This document shows positions 52,208 through 61,700 of a stretch of 64,000 nucleotides of DNA, piece by piece. The stretch lies in the NCBI GenBank assembly GCA_000471925.1, contig CP006667.1:62001-126000 (forward strand), in the 5' to 3' direction. Positions within the stretch are counted from its first letter, which is position 1. Every line of letters starts with the position of its first letter. The position numbers and the translations under genes were made by a program. The notes beneath the pieces were generated by a model. It ran no database searches. It was not told where the DNA came from and saw nothing but the letters and a program-made list of their open reading frames with translations. Source of the stretch: Ralstonia pickettii DTP0602 (GTDB taxonomy: Bacteria > Pseudomonadota > Gammaproteobacteria > Burkholderiales > Burkholderiaceae).

Positions 52208-52840
52208 ATGATCCGCGTCCTGATCGCTGACGATCACGAGATTGTGCGTGCCGGGCTGCGCCAGTTCATTTCCGAAGAGCCCGACATCCAGGTGACAGGC
52301 GAAGCCGGAAGCGGCGACCAAGTCATGGCGAAGCTGCGCGACGCCGAGTTCGATGTCCTAGTTCTCGACATTTCGATGCCTGACCGCAATGGCATCGACG
52401 TGCTCAAGCTGATCCGCCAGCGCAAGCCCGACCTGCCCGTCCTGATCCTGTCCACCTACCCGGAAGACCAGTACGCGATCAACCTGATCCGTGCCGGCGC
52501 CTCCGGCTACCTGACCAAGGAGAGCGCCCCGGACGACCTGGTCAAGGCCATCCGCACGGTGGCCCAGGGGCGGCGTTACGTGAGCGCGACCGTGGCCGAC
52601 CTGCTGATCGGCGGGCTCGACAAGCCCACCGAGCAGCCGGTGCACCAGATGCTGTCCGAGCGCGAGTTCCAGATCTTCTGCAAGCTTTCGCGCGGGCAGT
52701 CCGTGTCGGTGATCGCCGACGAACTGTTTCTCAGCGTCAAGACCGTCAGTACCTATCGTTCCCGCATCCTCGAAAAAATGGGCATGAAGACCAACGCGGA
52801 CCTGACTTACTACGCCATCAAAAACGGCCTGGTCGAGTAG
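52208..52840 (+). CDS. NarL/LuxR-family response regulator
   Basis: A 210-residue two-component response regulator. Seen: receiver domain with the acidic pair D8-D9, phospho-acceptor D54 (VLVLDISMPDRNG), and the conserved Thr/Ser and Lys (LILSTYPEDQ, GYLTKESAP). The C-terminal LuxR HTH reads LSEREFQIFCKLSRGQSVSVIADELFLSVKTVSTYRSRILEKMGM. Likely partner of the nearby histidine kinase encoded on the other strand. Confidence 0.93.
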   Translation: MIRVLIADDHEIVRAGLRQFISEEPDIQVTGEAGSGDQVMAKLRDAEFDVLVLDISMPDRNGIDVLKLIRQRKPDLPVLILSTYPEDQYAINLIRAGASGYLTKESAPDDLVKAIRTVAQGRRYVSATVADLLIGGLDKPTEQPVHQMLSEREFQIFCKLSRGQSVSVIADELFLSVKTVSTYRSRILEKMGMKTNADLTYYAIKNGLVE

Positions 52841-52885
52841 CAGCCCGCGGCTGGGCTGTGCCGAACCGGGCGAGCAACCTTGAAT

Positions 52886-53293
52886 ATGTCGGAGCAGGCT
52901 TCGAACACTTCCTACCGGGCGCTGAGCATACTGCTGATTGAAGACTCGGCGGTCCTGCGAGGCATGCTGCTCGAATACCTGAAAGACTTCTCGTTTATCG
53001 AGAACGTGGACTGGGCCGATACCGAGGCGATGGCCCTGCGCCTGCTCGCGGCCGGCAAGTACGATGTCGCCATTGTCGACCTGCAGCTGCGCCAGGGTAA
53101 CGGCATCAATGTGCTGCGCGCGATGCAGCGCAACGGCTCCGGCACGGTGCGCATCGTCTACACCAACCATGCCCAGGTCGACATGTACCGGCGCCAGTGC
53201 GCCGAGGCCGGGGCGGACTACTTCTTCGACAAGTCGCTCGAACTGGAGCAGGTGTTCCGCGTGATCGAGGAACACGCGGCGCCCGCGCCCTGA
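52886..53293 (+). CDS. Stand-alone receiver-domain protein
   Basis: A 135-residue single receiver domain: E19-D20, phospho-acceptor D65 (VAIVDLQLRQGNG), T93 (IVYTNH) and K116 (YFFDKSLEL) are all present. It has no output domain, so it may act as a phosphate sink or interaction module for the kinase. A TTG 6 bases upstream is an alternative start. Lies 45 bases after the NarL-type regulator. Confidence 0.87.
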   Translation: MSEQASNTSYRALSILLIEDSAVLRGMLLEYLKDFSFIENVDWADTEAMALRLLAAGKYDVAIVDLQLRQGNGINVLRAMQRNGSGTVRIVYTNHAQVDMYRRQCAEAGADYFFDKSLELEQVFRVIEEHAAPAP

Positions 53294-53370
53294 TACCAGG
53301 CGGCGCGATGCACGTCCGTGCGCCCGGCCACGCAGGCCGCGCGCGTCTCGCTTGATTCCTGCCTCGCCCC

Positions 53371-54774
53371 TCAGGCGCGCGCCGGCTCCTGGCTTTCCGG
53401 TTCCTCCGCCGGCTGCAGCACCGACGCCGTCAGCGGCACCTCGACATGGATGCGTACGCCCGAGTGCGCCGCGGAATCGATCTGCATGCTGCCGCCCAGC
53501 GCGGTGACGCGCTGCTCCATGCCCAGCAGCCCGTGGTGGCCTGAGGTGCTGACCGCGTCGAAGTCGGGCGGCATGCCCTTGCCATCGTCGCGCACGGTCA
53601 GCGTCAGCCGGTCGTCGTGGCATTCCAGGCAGACGTCGATGCGCTTCGCCTCGGAGTACTTGCTGGCGTTGGTCAGCGATTCCTGCACGATCCGGTACAG
53701 CGCGATGGCAGCCTCGTCGCGCAGCGGCGGCAGGTCCTCGGGCACGCTGACCCCGGTTTCCCAGTTGTTGCGCGCGCCTACTTCCTCCACCAGCTGGCAC
53801 ACCGCCGCGCGCAGACCCAGGTTGAGCAGCACCGTCGGGCGCAGGTCCTCGATCAGGCGGCGCTTGATCTGGATGCCCTGGTCCACGTGCAGCATCACGC
53901 GCGTGAGCCGCTCGGCGGCCACCGCGTGTTCCTGCTGTATCTGACGGCGCACCCAGTGCAGGTCCAGCTTGATCGCGGTCAGGATCGCGCCCAGCTCGTC
54001 GTGCAGCTCGCGCGCCAGGCGCGTTTTCTCGTCTTCGGTCACGCGCTGCAGGTGGCCCGCCAGTGCCGACAGCTGGCGCGTGCGCGCGCGCACCTTGCGG
54101 TCCAGCTTCACGCTTTCCTCTTCCAGCTGGGTGCGCGCCGCCTCGGCCATCGACAGCCGCTTGGCATGGCCCACGCCCACGGCCATCAGCAGGATGATGT
54201 TGATCGCCGTCAGCAGGCCGATGCCGTAGCGCGACAGCTGCACATCGTTCTCGGCGCCTTCGAGCCGGTGCGAAACCGAGCCCGCCTCGCGCGCCTGCAG
54301 CTGGTCCAGCCCGCGGCGCGCGTTGTCCATGGTCTGCTTGCCGTAGTCGGTGCGGATCAGCTCCAGCGCCACTTCCAGGTCGCGCTTGCCGTACACCAGC
54401 GTCAGCGCCATTTCGTTGAGCTTGCTGTTGATCAGCTTGGAGGTGTCTCCGAAGAGCTTCAGCGCCTCCGGGTCGTTGGCGTAGTCGGCGCGGACCTGCG
54501 CCATCAGCTCGGCAATGCGGGGCAGGGCCTTGTAGTACGGCTCCAGGTAGCTTTCCTTGCCGGTCAGCAGGAAGCCGCGCTGACCCGCCTCGGCGTTGAC
54601 CAGCTCGCCGTTGAGCGCGGCCAGCTCGGTCTGCACGCGCTGCGAACGAATCACGTCGGTATAGCTTTCGCGCAGGCGGATATTGCCGGTCTCGGACGCC
54701 ACCAGCACTACCAGCGTCAGGACGATGCCGCCCGCGAGCAGCAGCGTGTGGGGAAGGAAGGACTGCTTGAACAT
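53371..54774 (-). CDS. CHASE3 sensor histidine kinase (NarX/HPK7 type)
   Basis: A 467-residue membrane sensor kinase. Seen: membrane helix 1 (about 9-27), a CHASE3 periplasmic domain (NAEAGQRGFLLTGKESYLEPY), membrane helix 2 (about 184-203), a coiled linker, HisKA_3 with H258 in TRLARELHDELGAILTAIKLDL, and an HATPase domain (ALYRIVQESLTNASKYSEAKRI, VRDDGKGMPPDF). HPK7 kinases pair with NarL-type regulators, as found beside it. It is convergent with the two regulator genes. The signal is unknown. Confidence 0.93.
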   Translation of the reverse strand: MFKQSFLPHTLLLAGGIVLTLVVLVASETGNIRLRESYTDVIRSQRVQTELAALNGELVNAEAGQRGFLLTGKESYLEPYYKALPRIAELMAQVRADYANDPEALKLFGDTSKLINSKLNEMALTLVYGKRDLEVALELIRTDYGKQTMDNARRGLDQLQAREAGSVSHRLEGAENDVQLSRYGIGLLTAINIILLMAVGVGHAKRLSMAEAARTQLEEESVKLDRKVRARTRQLSALAGHLQRVTEDEKTRLARELHDELGAILTAIKLDLHWVRRQIQQEHAVAAERLTRVMLHVDQGIQIKRRLIEDLRPTVLLNLGLRAAVCQLVEEVGARNNWETGVSVPEDLPPLRDEAAIALYRIVQESLTNASKYSEAKRIDVCLECHDDRLTLTVRDDGKGMPPDFDAVSTSGHHGLLGMEQRVTALGGSMQIDSAAHSGVRIHVEVPLTASVLQPAEEPESQEPARA

Positions 54775-55068
54775 AGGGCAATTCCTGTAGTGGAGGCGCG
54801 CCGCCTGCCCGCGCAGCGCCAGGGAGCGCTTATGGAATCACATCGATTGCCATGGGGCAACAGCGGCGCCGTGGTTGCGCGGCCACGGCGCTGTCGGGGC
54901 TATAGGGTGGTTGTAGGACTCGGCTGACAGCGGAATCGGCTCCCTGTCGGTATTGGCGCGCCGGCTGGCTTCCTACGATGAGGCTATGAGCTTGCACCGC
55001 TTGGCGCAAGCCCTCACATGGGCCCGGCCAGTGCGCTGGCGTGGTCCGACATTTTCCGGAGCCTAGCC

Positions 55069-55236
55069 ATGCTGCAGTATGCACTCGTATTTTTCGTCAT
55101 TGCCCTGATCGCCGCGATCTTCGGCTTCGGCGGTATTGCCGCCGGTGCAGTGGAAATCGCCAAGATCCTGTTCTTCATCTTCCTGGTCGTGGCGCTGGTT
55201 GCGGCCGTGATGGGCCTGGTCCGCAGAGGACGCTAA
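55069..55236 (+). CDS. DUF1328 small membrane protein
   Basis: A 55-residue protein with two hydrophobic helices: [55 protein letters not shown], the DUF1328 (YtjA) pattern. Members are found beside stress-response genes; function unknown. The open frame starts earlier, but the Met at 55069 matches family starts. Followed by a DUF883 gene, probably co-transcribed. Confidence 0.88.
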   Translation: MLQYALVFFVIALIAAIFGFGGIAAGAVEIAKILFFIFLVVALVAAVMGLVRRGR

Positions 55237-55288
55237 GTACCGGCCGCGAGCCGGTTTCTCCCCGCCGACCGACACCTGAGGAGCCCGT

Positions 55289-55717
55289 ATGCTGACGCAG
55301 AACCCGAAAGTCCGAAAGGAACTGAACCACTTGTCCGACAGTGCCGACAGCGCTATCAGCCATATCAAGCACGCCGCGCGCGACACGCGCGAAGCGGCGG
55401 CGCCGGTATCGGGCGAGGTCAAGGCCCTGATCACCCAGCTGGAGCACACCATTCAAGTGCTGGCGCACGAAGGCTCGGCCGAGAGCCTGCGTGCGGGGCA
55501 GCGCCTGCGCGAACGGGCCTCGGAAATGGCTCAGCGCCTGCGCGCCCAGACCACCGACGGCGTGATGCGCGCACGCGAACGCATGGACGGTGCCGTGGAG
55601 CACTCGCGCCAGCGTGTGGCTGAATCCCCTCTCAAGGCAGTGGCGCTCGCCGCTGCCGTGGGGGCGCTGATCGGTTTGCTGCTGGCCAACGGCCGCCACC
55701 ATAGCGATGAGGAATAG
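55289..55717 (+). CDS. DUF883 (YqjD/ElaB-like) ribosome-associated membrane protein
   Basis: A 142-residue protein with a long amphipathic helix (residues 1-110, basic and acidic) and one C-terminal membrane helix (ALAAAVGALIGLLLANG), the YqjD/ElaB/DUF883 arrangement. YqjD-type proteins tether stationary-phase ribosomes to the membrane in E. coli. Position after DUF1328 and beside the two-component genes fits a stress role. Followed by a terminator. Confidence 0.87.
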   Translation: MLTQNPKVRKELNHLSDSADSAISHIKHAARDTREAAAPVSGEVKALITQLEHTIQVLAHEGSAESLRAGQRLRERASEMAQRLRAQTTDGVMRARERMDGAVEHSRQRVAESPLKAVALAAAVGALIGLLLANGRHHSDEE

Positions 55718-55798
55718 GCCCGGCCAGCGATAAGACGAATGACTGGGGGCCGACGGCTCCCGGCAGGAATCCCCCTTTCCGGAACCCTCGTCCGGAAG

Positions 55799-55835
55799 CC
55801 CGGCAACCCTACTGCGGAGCCGGGCGTTTTTTTGT
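55799..55835 (+). terminator. Rho-independent terminator after the DUF883 gene
   Basis: GCCCGGC, 14 bases, GCCGGGC, then GTTTTTTTG. A clear U-tract terminator between the DUF883 gene and convergent DUF1840 gene. Confidence 0.9.
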
Positions 55836-55879
55836 GCGCGCGGCAATCCGTGCCGGGCGCAACCGGGCGTCTTATCCCG

Positions 55880-56203
55880 TCACACACCCCACATCACGTT
55901 GGTCCCCTCACGCTGCGAGGCGCGCAGCATGTCCAGGAACGGGTAGGCGCGCTGGCCCAGGTGCAGCGGTTCTTCCTCTTCTTCGTCCTTGCCAGTTTCC
56001 GCTGCGACGGCCGAGTCGGCGGGATGGGGCTTGCGGGCATCGGCGACCGCGGCTTCCAGCTTGTGGATCGCGGTTGGAAGCTCTTCAACGGTGATCACCC
56101 CTCGTTCCCCGAGACGCTTGCCGATGATGCCCAGCAGCGTCATCGCCAGATCCTTCATCATGATCAGGTCCTGCGCGGCATGGGATTTGAAGGTGATCAG
56201 CAT
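55880..56203 (-). CDS. DUF1840 family protein
   Basis: A 107-residue protein: MLITFKSHAAQDLIMMKDLAMTLLGIIGKRLGERGVITVEELPTAIHKLEAAVADA, then a Glu-rich stretch and HLGQRAYPFLDMLRASQREGTNVMWGV. This matches the DUF1840 pattern of betaproteobacteria; function unknown. AAAGGAAT lies before the ATG. Divergent from argS. Confidence 0.88.
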   Translation of the reverse strand: MLITFKSHAAQDLIMMKDLAMTLLGIIGKRLGERGVITVEELPTAIHKLEAAVADARKPHPADSAVAAETGKDEEEEEPLHLGQRAYPFLDMLRASQREGTNVMWGV

Positions 56204-56337
56204 GATGTGTATTCCTTTCACGGAAGTGCGGCGCGCGGCGGTCCCGGGGGCGGGATGCCACGCCGATAGTGTCCCCGAATGTGGCCCGGATTGTGGCCCG
56301 GGGCCATCATCGCGCATGATGTCAGCATAGCACCTGA

Positions 56338-56343
56338 TAAAAT
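56338..56343 (+). promoter_or_regulatory. Candidate -10 element of argS
   Basis: TAAAAT in CCTGATAAAAT, the same string as upstream of metH (47219-47229). No convincing -35 was seen. It lies 140 bases before the argS start. Confidence 0.3.
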
Positions 56344-56482
56344 TCGGCGTTCCCGATTCCAATGCCTGTCACGCGGCGCAGCGCGGCGTTCACTGTTCCT
56401 TTGCCGTCACTTGCCGCCTTCCTGGCGACGGCGCCGCCCAAGGCGGTGCCTGAATACCTAGCCCACAGGGCTTCCGACATCC

Positions 56483-58270
56483 ATGCTGCCTGTTCAGACC
56501 TCCAATCTCGCCGCTGCGTTCACCGATGCCGTGCGCGCGCTCGCCCCGGCCGATGCCACCCTGCCCGCCGTCACCTTCGAGCGGCCCAAGGTGGCCGCCC
56601 ATGGCGACCTCGCCTGCAATGTCGCCATGCAGGTCGCGCGTGCGCTCAAGAGCAACCCGCGCGAGCTGGCGCAGCGTATCGTCGCCGCCGTGCAGGCCGA
56701 CGCGCGCGCGCAGGGCCTGGTCGAGGGCCTGGAGATCGCCGGCCCCGGCTTCATCAACCTGCGCCTGACGGCCGCGGCCAAGGCCGACGTGCTGCGCGCG
56801 GTGCTGACCGAGGGCGACCACTACGGCGCGCGCGAACGCGGCGTGCACGGCCAGGTGCTGGTGGAGTTCGTCTCGGCCAACCCGACCGGCCCGCTGCACG
56901 TCGGCCACGGCCGCCAGGCGGCGCTGGGCGATGCGCTGGCCAACCTGCTGTCCTGGCAGGGCTTCCACGTGCACCGCGAGTTCTACTACAACGACGCCGG
57001 CGTGCAGATCCAGACCCTGGCGCTGTCGGTGCAGGCGCGCGCGCGCGGCCTGAAGCCGGGCGACGCCGACTGGCCCGAGGCCGCCTACAACGGCGACTAC
57101 ATCGCCGATATCGCCGCTGACTTCCTCGCTGGCAAGACCGTCAGCGCCTCCGATGGCGAGCCGGTCACCGCCTCGGGCAACGTCGAGGACATCGACTCGA
57201 TCCGCAAGTTTGCCGTCACCTACCTGCGCAACGAGCAGGACATCGATCTGCAGGCCTTCGGCGTCAAGTTCGACCGCTACTACCTGGAGTCGTCGCTGTA
57301 CAGCGACGGCCGCGTCGAAGCCGCGGTGCAGTCGCTGGTTGCCAAGGGCAAGACCTACGAGAGCGAGGGCGCGCTGTGGCTGCGCACCACCGACGACGGC
57401 GACGACAAGGACCGCGTGATGAAGAAGAGCGACGGCACCTATACGTACTTCGTGCCGGATGTGGCCTACCACACCACCAAGTGGGAGCGCGGCTTCACCA
57501 AGGTCATCAACGTGCAGGGCAGCGACCACCACGGCACCATCGCGCGCGTGCGCGCTGGCCTGCAGGGCCTGGACATGGGCATCCCGCAGGGCTACCCCGA
57601 CTACGTGCTGCACAAGATGGTCACCGTGATGAAGGACGGCGAGGAGGTCAAGATCTCCAAACGCGCCGGCTCCTATGTCACCGTGCGCGACCTGATCGAA
57701 TGGTCCAACGGCGGCGACGAGACTATCCGCGGCTGCCTGGAGCAGGGCGTCGCCGACTGGGCGGAGCACTTCACCCGCGGCCGCGACGCAGTGCGCTTCT
57801 TCCTGCTGTCGCGCAAGGCCGATACCGAGTTCGTGTTCGACGTCGACCTGGCGCTCAAGCAGAACGACGAGAACCCGGTGTACTACGTGCAGTACGCGCA
57901 TGCCCGGATCTGCTCGATCTTCGAGTCGTGGGGTGGCGCGGACTGGGAAGGCCGCCTGGCCGAACTGGCCGGCGCCGACCTGTCGGCCGTGACCGGTCCC
58001 GAGGCCAGCGCGCAGGCGCAGGCGCTGGGCCGCCGCCTGGCGGAATTCCCGGACATGCTGTCGGCCGCCGCCGCCGAGCTGGCGCCGCACGCGGTCGCCT
58101 TCTACCTGCGCGACCTGGCTGGCGACTTCCACGCCTTCTACAACGCCGACCGCGTGCTGGTGGACGACGAGGCCGTCAAGCGCGCCCGGCTGGCGCTGCT
58201 GGCCGCCACGCGCCAGGTGCTGCGCAACGGCCTGGCGGTGATCGGCGTCTCGGCGCCGCGCCGCATGTAA
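56483..58270 (+). CDS. argS: Arginine--tRNA ligase
   Basis: ArgRS, 595 residues (E. coli 577). Seen: the N-terminal Add-1 tRNA-binding domain (residues 1-100), the class I HIGH signature as HVGHGR in [20 protein letters not shown], the KMSKS-equivalent KISKRAG, and the C-terminal anticodon-binding all-helical domain ending in [14 protein letters not shown]. An alternative start is possible upstream, but the Met at 56483 matches the domain start. Confidence 0.97.
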   Translation: MLPVQTSNLAAAFTDAVRALAPADATLPAVTFERPKVAAHGDLACNVAMQVARALKSNPRELAQRIVAAVQADARAQGLVEGLEIAGPGFINLRLTAAAKADVLRAVLTEGDHYGARERGVHGQVLVEFVSANPTGPLHVGHGRQAALGDALANLLSWQGFHVHREFYYNDAGVQIQTLALSVQARARGLKPGDADWPEAAYNGDYIADIAADFLAGKTVSASDGEPVTASGNVEDIDSIRKFAVTYLRNEQDIDLQAFGVKFDRYYLESSLYSDGRVEAAVQSLVAKGKTYESEGALWLRTTDDGDDKDRVMKKSDGTYTYFVPDVAYHTTKWERGFTKVINVQGSDHHGTIARVRAGLQGLDMGIPQGYPDYVLHKMVTVMKDGEEVKISKRAGSYVTVRDLIEWSNGGDETIRGCLEQGVADWAEHFTRGRDAVRFFLLSRKADTEFVFDVDLALKQNDENPVYYVQYAHARICSIFESWGGADWEGRLAELAGADLSAVTGPEASAQAQALGRRLAEFPDMLSAAAAELAPHAVAFYLRDLAGDFHAFYNADRVLVDDEAVKRARLALLAATRQVLRNGLAVIGVSAPRRM

Positions 58271-58366
58271 GGAAGCGCCCGGCGCCACGCCGGGTGCGCA
58301 AATGGGGCCGCGCGGAGCGCGCAGCCCCGGGGAAACAGCCGGTGCTGCCCGTGGCGGCACTGGCCC

Positions 58367-58372
58367 TATAAT
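58367..58372 (+). promoter_or_regulatory. Candidate -10 element of the SPOR-domain gene
   Basis: A perfect TATAAT, 25 bases before the ATG at 58397. The -35 region is weak (GCTGCC). Confidence 0.5.
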
Positions 58373-58396
58373 CCCGGCATCACCAAAGAGGACTTC

Positions 58397-59104
58397 ATGC
58401 AACAGCAACGCAAGCGCGACGCGCGCAAGGTCCGCCGCAGCCAGCAGCGCGGCGGTACGTTCCTGGGCCTGGTGCTCGGGCTGATCGTCGGGCTGGCCAT
58501 CGCCGTGGTGGTCGCCCTGTACATCACCAAGTCGCCGACGCCGTTCCAGCAGAAGAGCGCCCCGCGGCCGAGCGAGCCCGGCAATGTCGCCAGCCAGCTC
58601 CCGCCGCCGGCCCAGCGTGCCGACGAGGGCCCGAGCGACCCCAACAAGCCGCTGTGGAGCAAGACGCCGGCCAAGCCGGTGGGCCAGGCGCCCGAGCCGG
58701 AACCGAAGCAGAACGGCCAGCAACCCCCGGTGGCCGTCGCCCGTCCGCCCGAGAAGCCGGTGGAAAAGCCCGTGGAGAAGCCGGCTGACAAGCCCGTCGC
58801 CACCAAGCCGGCCGAGAAGCCGGTGGCCGACCCGATCGCCGAGATCGCCCAGGCCGACGCCAACAAGGTGGGCTACCTGCTGCAGGTGGGCGCGTTTCGC
58901 TCGTCGGACGACGCCGACCGCCAGAAAGCCAATCTGGCGATGCAGGGCTTTGAAGCCAGGATCACCGAGCGCGACGTCAACGGCGTCAAGATGTACCGCG
59001 TGCGCATGGGGCCGTTCAATCGCATCGAGGACATGAACAAGACGCGCGAGCGGCTGCAGTCGTCGGGCTTCGAGGCCTCCGTGATCCGCTTTACCAAGCA
59101 GTAA
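58397..59104 (+). CDS. SPOR-domain protein, FtsN-like
   Basis: A 235-residue bitopic protein: basic cytoplasmic N-terminus (QRKRDARKVRRSQQRGG), one membrane helix (TFLGLVLGLIVGLAIAVVVALYI), a Pro/Lys-rich flexible linker (EKPVEKPVEKPADKPVATKP), and a C-terminal SPOR domain (YLLQVGAFRSSDDADRQKANLAMQGFEARITERDVNGVKMYRVRMGPFNRIEDM). The architecture is that of FtsN, the late divisome trigger, which argS often precedes in this group. The three short FtsN helices are not obvious. Confidence 0.87.
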   Translation: MQQQRKRDARKVRRSQQRGGTFLGLVLGLIVGLAIAVVVALYITKSPTPFQQKSAPRPSEPGNVASQLPPPAQRADEGPSDPNKPLWSKTPAKPVGQAPEPEPKQNGQQPPVAVARPPEKPVEKPVEKPADKPVATKPAEKPVADPIAEIAQADANKVGYLLQVGAFRSSDDADRQKANLAMQGFEARITERDVNGVKMYRVRMGPFNRIEDMNKTRERLQSSGFEASVIRFTKQ

Positions 59105-59285
59105 GCCGGACCGCAGGGTCAGGCGTTATCCCGGGTGGCTGCGGCGGATTGCCGCAGCGCCTGGTGGCTGATTAATACCCGGTAACCACCGCAACACCTT
59201 ATCACGGCCGCGGCCGGCGTCCCGCTGAACCGGACGCCGCCGCCGCTGTCATACGCTCATCGTCCAAACCGCAAGGCCGCACCAA

Positions 59286-59921
59286 ATGAAGAAACTCGCC
59301 GCACTATTCGCCATGTTCGCCGCCGTGGGCGGCCTGCTGATGTCCGCCCCGTCCCAGGCGGCGCCCGCCGAGGGCAAGGAATACCAGGTCCTGAAGACGG
59401 CCCAGCCGGTCACGCCGGGCAAGATCGAGGTCACCGAGTTCTTCTGGTACGGCTGCCCGCACTGCTTTGAATTCGAGCCCGACCTGGAAGCCTGGGTCAA
59501 GAAGCAGGGCAACAACGTGGTGTTCAAGCGCGTGCCGGTCGCCTTCCGCGACGACCTGATGCCGCACACCAAGATCTTCTATGCGCTGGAAGCCATCGGC
59601 AAGCTCGACGCGATGCACCTCAAGGTCTTCAACGCCATCCACGTCGACCGCAAGCGCATGCTCGACCCCAACGAGATCGCCGACTTCATGGCCAAGAACG
59701 GCGTGGACCGCAAGGCCTTCCTGGACGCGTACAACTCGTTCACGGTGACCACCAACTCGCAGCGCGCCAACAAGATCGCCGACGCCTACAAGATCGACGG
59801 CGTGCCGACCGTGGTGGTGCAGGGCAAGTACGTGACCTCGCCGTCGATCGCCGGCAACAAGACCAGCGCGGTCCAGGCCATGGATTACCTGGTGGAGCAG
59901 GTCAAGGCCAAGAAGATGTAA
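59286..59921 (+). CDS. dsbA: Thiol:disulfide interchange protein DsbA
   Basis: DsbA, 211 residues. Seen: a signal peptide (LAALFAMFAAVGGLLMSAPSQA), the thioredoxin active site CPHC (C57, C60) in EFFWYGCPHCFEFEP, and the cis-proline loop in GVPTVVVQG. Introduces disulfides into exported proteins and is reoxidised by DsbB. It follows the SPOR gene, 181 bases apart; the gap holds a hairpin (GCTGCGGC/GCCGCAGC near 59138-59158). Confidence 0.96.
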   Translation: MKKLAALFAMFAAVGGLLMSAPSQAAPAEGKEYQVLKTAQPVTPGKIEVTEFFWYGCPHCFEFEPDLEAWVKKQGNNVVFKRVPVAFRDDLMPHTKIFYALEAIGKLDAMHLKVFNAIHVDRKRMLDPNEIADFMAKNGVDRKAFLDAYNSFTVTTNSQRANKIADAYKIDGVPTVVVQGKYVTSPSIAGNKTSAVQAMDYLVEQVKAKKM

Positions 59922-59954
59922 TGGTTGCCGGCGGCCTCCCGCAGGCCGCTGGTT

Positions 59955-60000
59955 TTCTCCTCTCTCCCGCTTGCGTCGCTTGCGGGAGAGGGAGCCCACC
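59955..60000. repeat. Intergenic hairpin repeat, copy D
   Basis: CTCTCCCGC, 11 bases, GCGGGAGAG: same hairpin core as the repeats at 5074 and 17078, but the tail is different. Lies between dsbA and the short-chain dehydrogenase gene. Confidence 0.6.
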
Positions 60001-60042
60001 AGTGGTATTGTCAGGGTAACCGAAACTCCCCGCACCCCGACG

Positions 60043-60846
60043 ATGCGTCCCCTGAAAGTCTTCCTCACCGGCGCCTCCAGCGGACTAGGCCAGGCCCTCG
60101 CGCGCGAATACGCGTCGCAAGGCGCCATCCTCGGCCTGGTGGCGCGCCGCGAGGACGCGTTGCGCGAGTTCGTCGCCACGCTGCCCAACCCGGGCGCGGT
60201 GCGCGTCTATGGTGCCGATGTGCGCGACGCCGACGCCATGGCGCGCGCGGCGGAAGACTTCCTCGGCCATTTCGGCTGCCCTGACGTGGTGATTGCCAAT
60301 GCCGGCGTCTCGGTCGGCACGGTCGCCAGCGAGCGCGAAGATCTCGACGCCTTCCGCCAGGTGATGGACACCAACTGGTTCGGCCTGCTGACCACCTTCC
60401 AGCCCTTCATGCATGCGATGCAGGCGCGCGAGCCCGGGCACTTCGGGCGGCGCGGCACGCTGGTGGGCATCGCCAGCGTCGCCGGCGTGCGCGGCTTGCC
60501 GGGCGCTGGCGCATACAGCGCCTCCAAGTCGGCGGTGATCAAGCTGCTGGAGAGCCTGCGCCTGGAGCAACGCGAGCACGGCATCCGCGTGGTCACGATC
60601 GCGCCGGGCTATATCCGTACGCCGATGACCGCGCACAACCCCTACCGGATGCCGTTCCTGACCGATGCCGACGTGTTCGCGCGCAAGGCGGTCCGCGTCA
60701 TTGCCGCCGGACGGCGCTTCCGTGTGATTCCGTGGCCGATGGGTGTGGTGGCGGCGCTGCTGCACGTGATGCCGCGTTGGCTGTATGACGCGCTGGCCGC
60801 GGGCGCACCGCGCAAGCCCCGGCGCGCAGAAAGCCAGGAGCCCTGA
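60043..60846 (+). CDS. Short-chain dehydrogenase/reductase family protein
   Basis: A classical SDR, 267 residues. Seen: the dinucleotide motif TGASSGLGQALAREYA (GxxxGxG), the NAG-type VVIANAGVSVG, and the catalytic YSASKSA (YxxxK) with upstream Ser in IASVAGV. A C-terminal hydrophobic segment (VIPWPMGVVAALLHVMPRWLYDALAA) is unusual and may touch the membrane. Start at MRPLKVFLTGASSG. It precedes the cobalamin-binding-type gene by 2 bases, so the two are co-translated. Confidence 0.93.
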   Translation: MRPLKVFLTGASSGLGQALAREYASQGAILGLVARREDALREFVATLPNPGAVRVYGADVRDADAMARAAEDFLGHFGCPDVVIANAGVSVGTVASEREDLDAFRQVMDTNWFGLLTTFQPFMHAMQAREPGHFGRRGTLVGIASVAGVRGLPGAGAYSASKSAVIKLLESLRLEQREHGIRVVTIAPGYIRTPMTAHNPYRMPFLTDADVFARKAVRVIAAGRRFRVIPWPMGVVAALLHVMPRWLYDALAAGAPRKPRRAESQEP

Positions 60847-60848
60847 CC

Positions 60849-61685
60849 ATGTGGCGCGACGCCATCGGCCAACAGCACGCCGCCGCCAGCGGCGAGGTGC
60901 GCATCGCCTCGCTGGTGCCGTCAGTGACCGAGCTGCTGTTTGCGCTCGGGCTGGGCGAGCAGATGGTGGCGCGCACCGGCTTCTGCATCCACCCGGAGCC
61001 GGCCGTGCGCGCGGTGCCCAAGGTGGGCGGCACCAAGGACGTGAAAATGGCGCGGCTGCGCGAGCTGGCGCCCACGCACGTGATGGTCAATATCGACGAG
61101 AACCGGCGCGAGACCGTGGATGAGATCCGCAGCTTCGTGCCCAACGTGATCGTCACCCATCCGTGCGCGCCGGAAGACAACCTCGGCCTGTACCGGCTGC
61201 TCGGCGGCATCTTCGGACGCCACACCCAGGCCGAGGCGCTCTGCACCGCGCTGCAAGCCGAGCTGGATGCGATCCGCGCACGCCCCTGGCCGCCGCGCCG
61301 CGTACTGTACGCAATCTGGCAGGACCCGTGGATGACGGTGTCGCGCGACACCTATATCAGCCGCATGCTGGCGCTGGCCAACTGGCAGACCTGGCCGGAG
61401 CCCGCCGACGGCACGCCGCAGGCGTGCGTCGATGGCGATTGCAGCCGCCCCAACACGCCCGGCGAACGCTATCCCACCTTCCGCTGGAGCGACGCCCTGG
61501 TGCGCGAGCTCGACCTGGTGATGCTGTCGACCGAGCCCTACCGCTTTACCGAAGACCACGCCGACGCGCTCGAGCGCCAGCTCGGCAAGCCGGTGCTGCT
61601 GGTCGATGGCGAGATGCTGTCGTGGTACGGCAGCCGCGCCGTGGACGGCGTGCACTACCTGGCGGCGCTGGCCGCCGCCAACTAG
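60849..61685 (+). CDS. Cobalamin-binding-type (BtuF-like) protein without signal peptide
   Basis: A 278-residue helical-backbone metal receptor (BtuF-like) protein. Seen: RIASLVPSVTELLFALGLGEQMVARTGFCIHPEPAVRAVPKVGGTKDVKMARLRELAPTHVMVNIDENRRE, then NVIVTHPCAPEDNLGLYRLLGGIFG, and a C-terminal lobe. The family binds cobalamin or iron chelates for ABC import, but the N-terminus here has no obvious signal peptide and no permease lies near. So it may be cytoplasmic, or the start may be wrong. Confidence 0.83.
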   Translation: MWRDAIGQQHAAASGEVRIASLVPSVTELLFALGLGEQMVARTGFCIHPEPAVRAVPKVGGTKDVKMARLRELAPTHVMVNIDENRRETVDEIRSFVPNVIVTHPCAPEDNLGLYRLLGGIFGRHTQAEALCTALQAELDAIRARPWPPRRVLYAIWQDPWMTVSRDTYISRMLALANWQTWPEPADGTPQACVDGDCSRPNTPGERYPTFRWSDALVRELDLVMLSTEPYRFTEDHADALERQLGKPVLLVDGEMLSWYGSRAVDGVHYLAALAAAN

Positions 61686-61700
61686 GGTCCCGGCTCAGGT

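Noticed and set aside
56390..58723. A 777-residue open frame opposite argS
   Set aside because: Antisense shadow. It spans the end of argS and the start of the next gene and shows no family motif.
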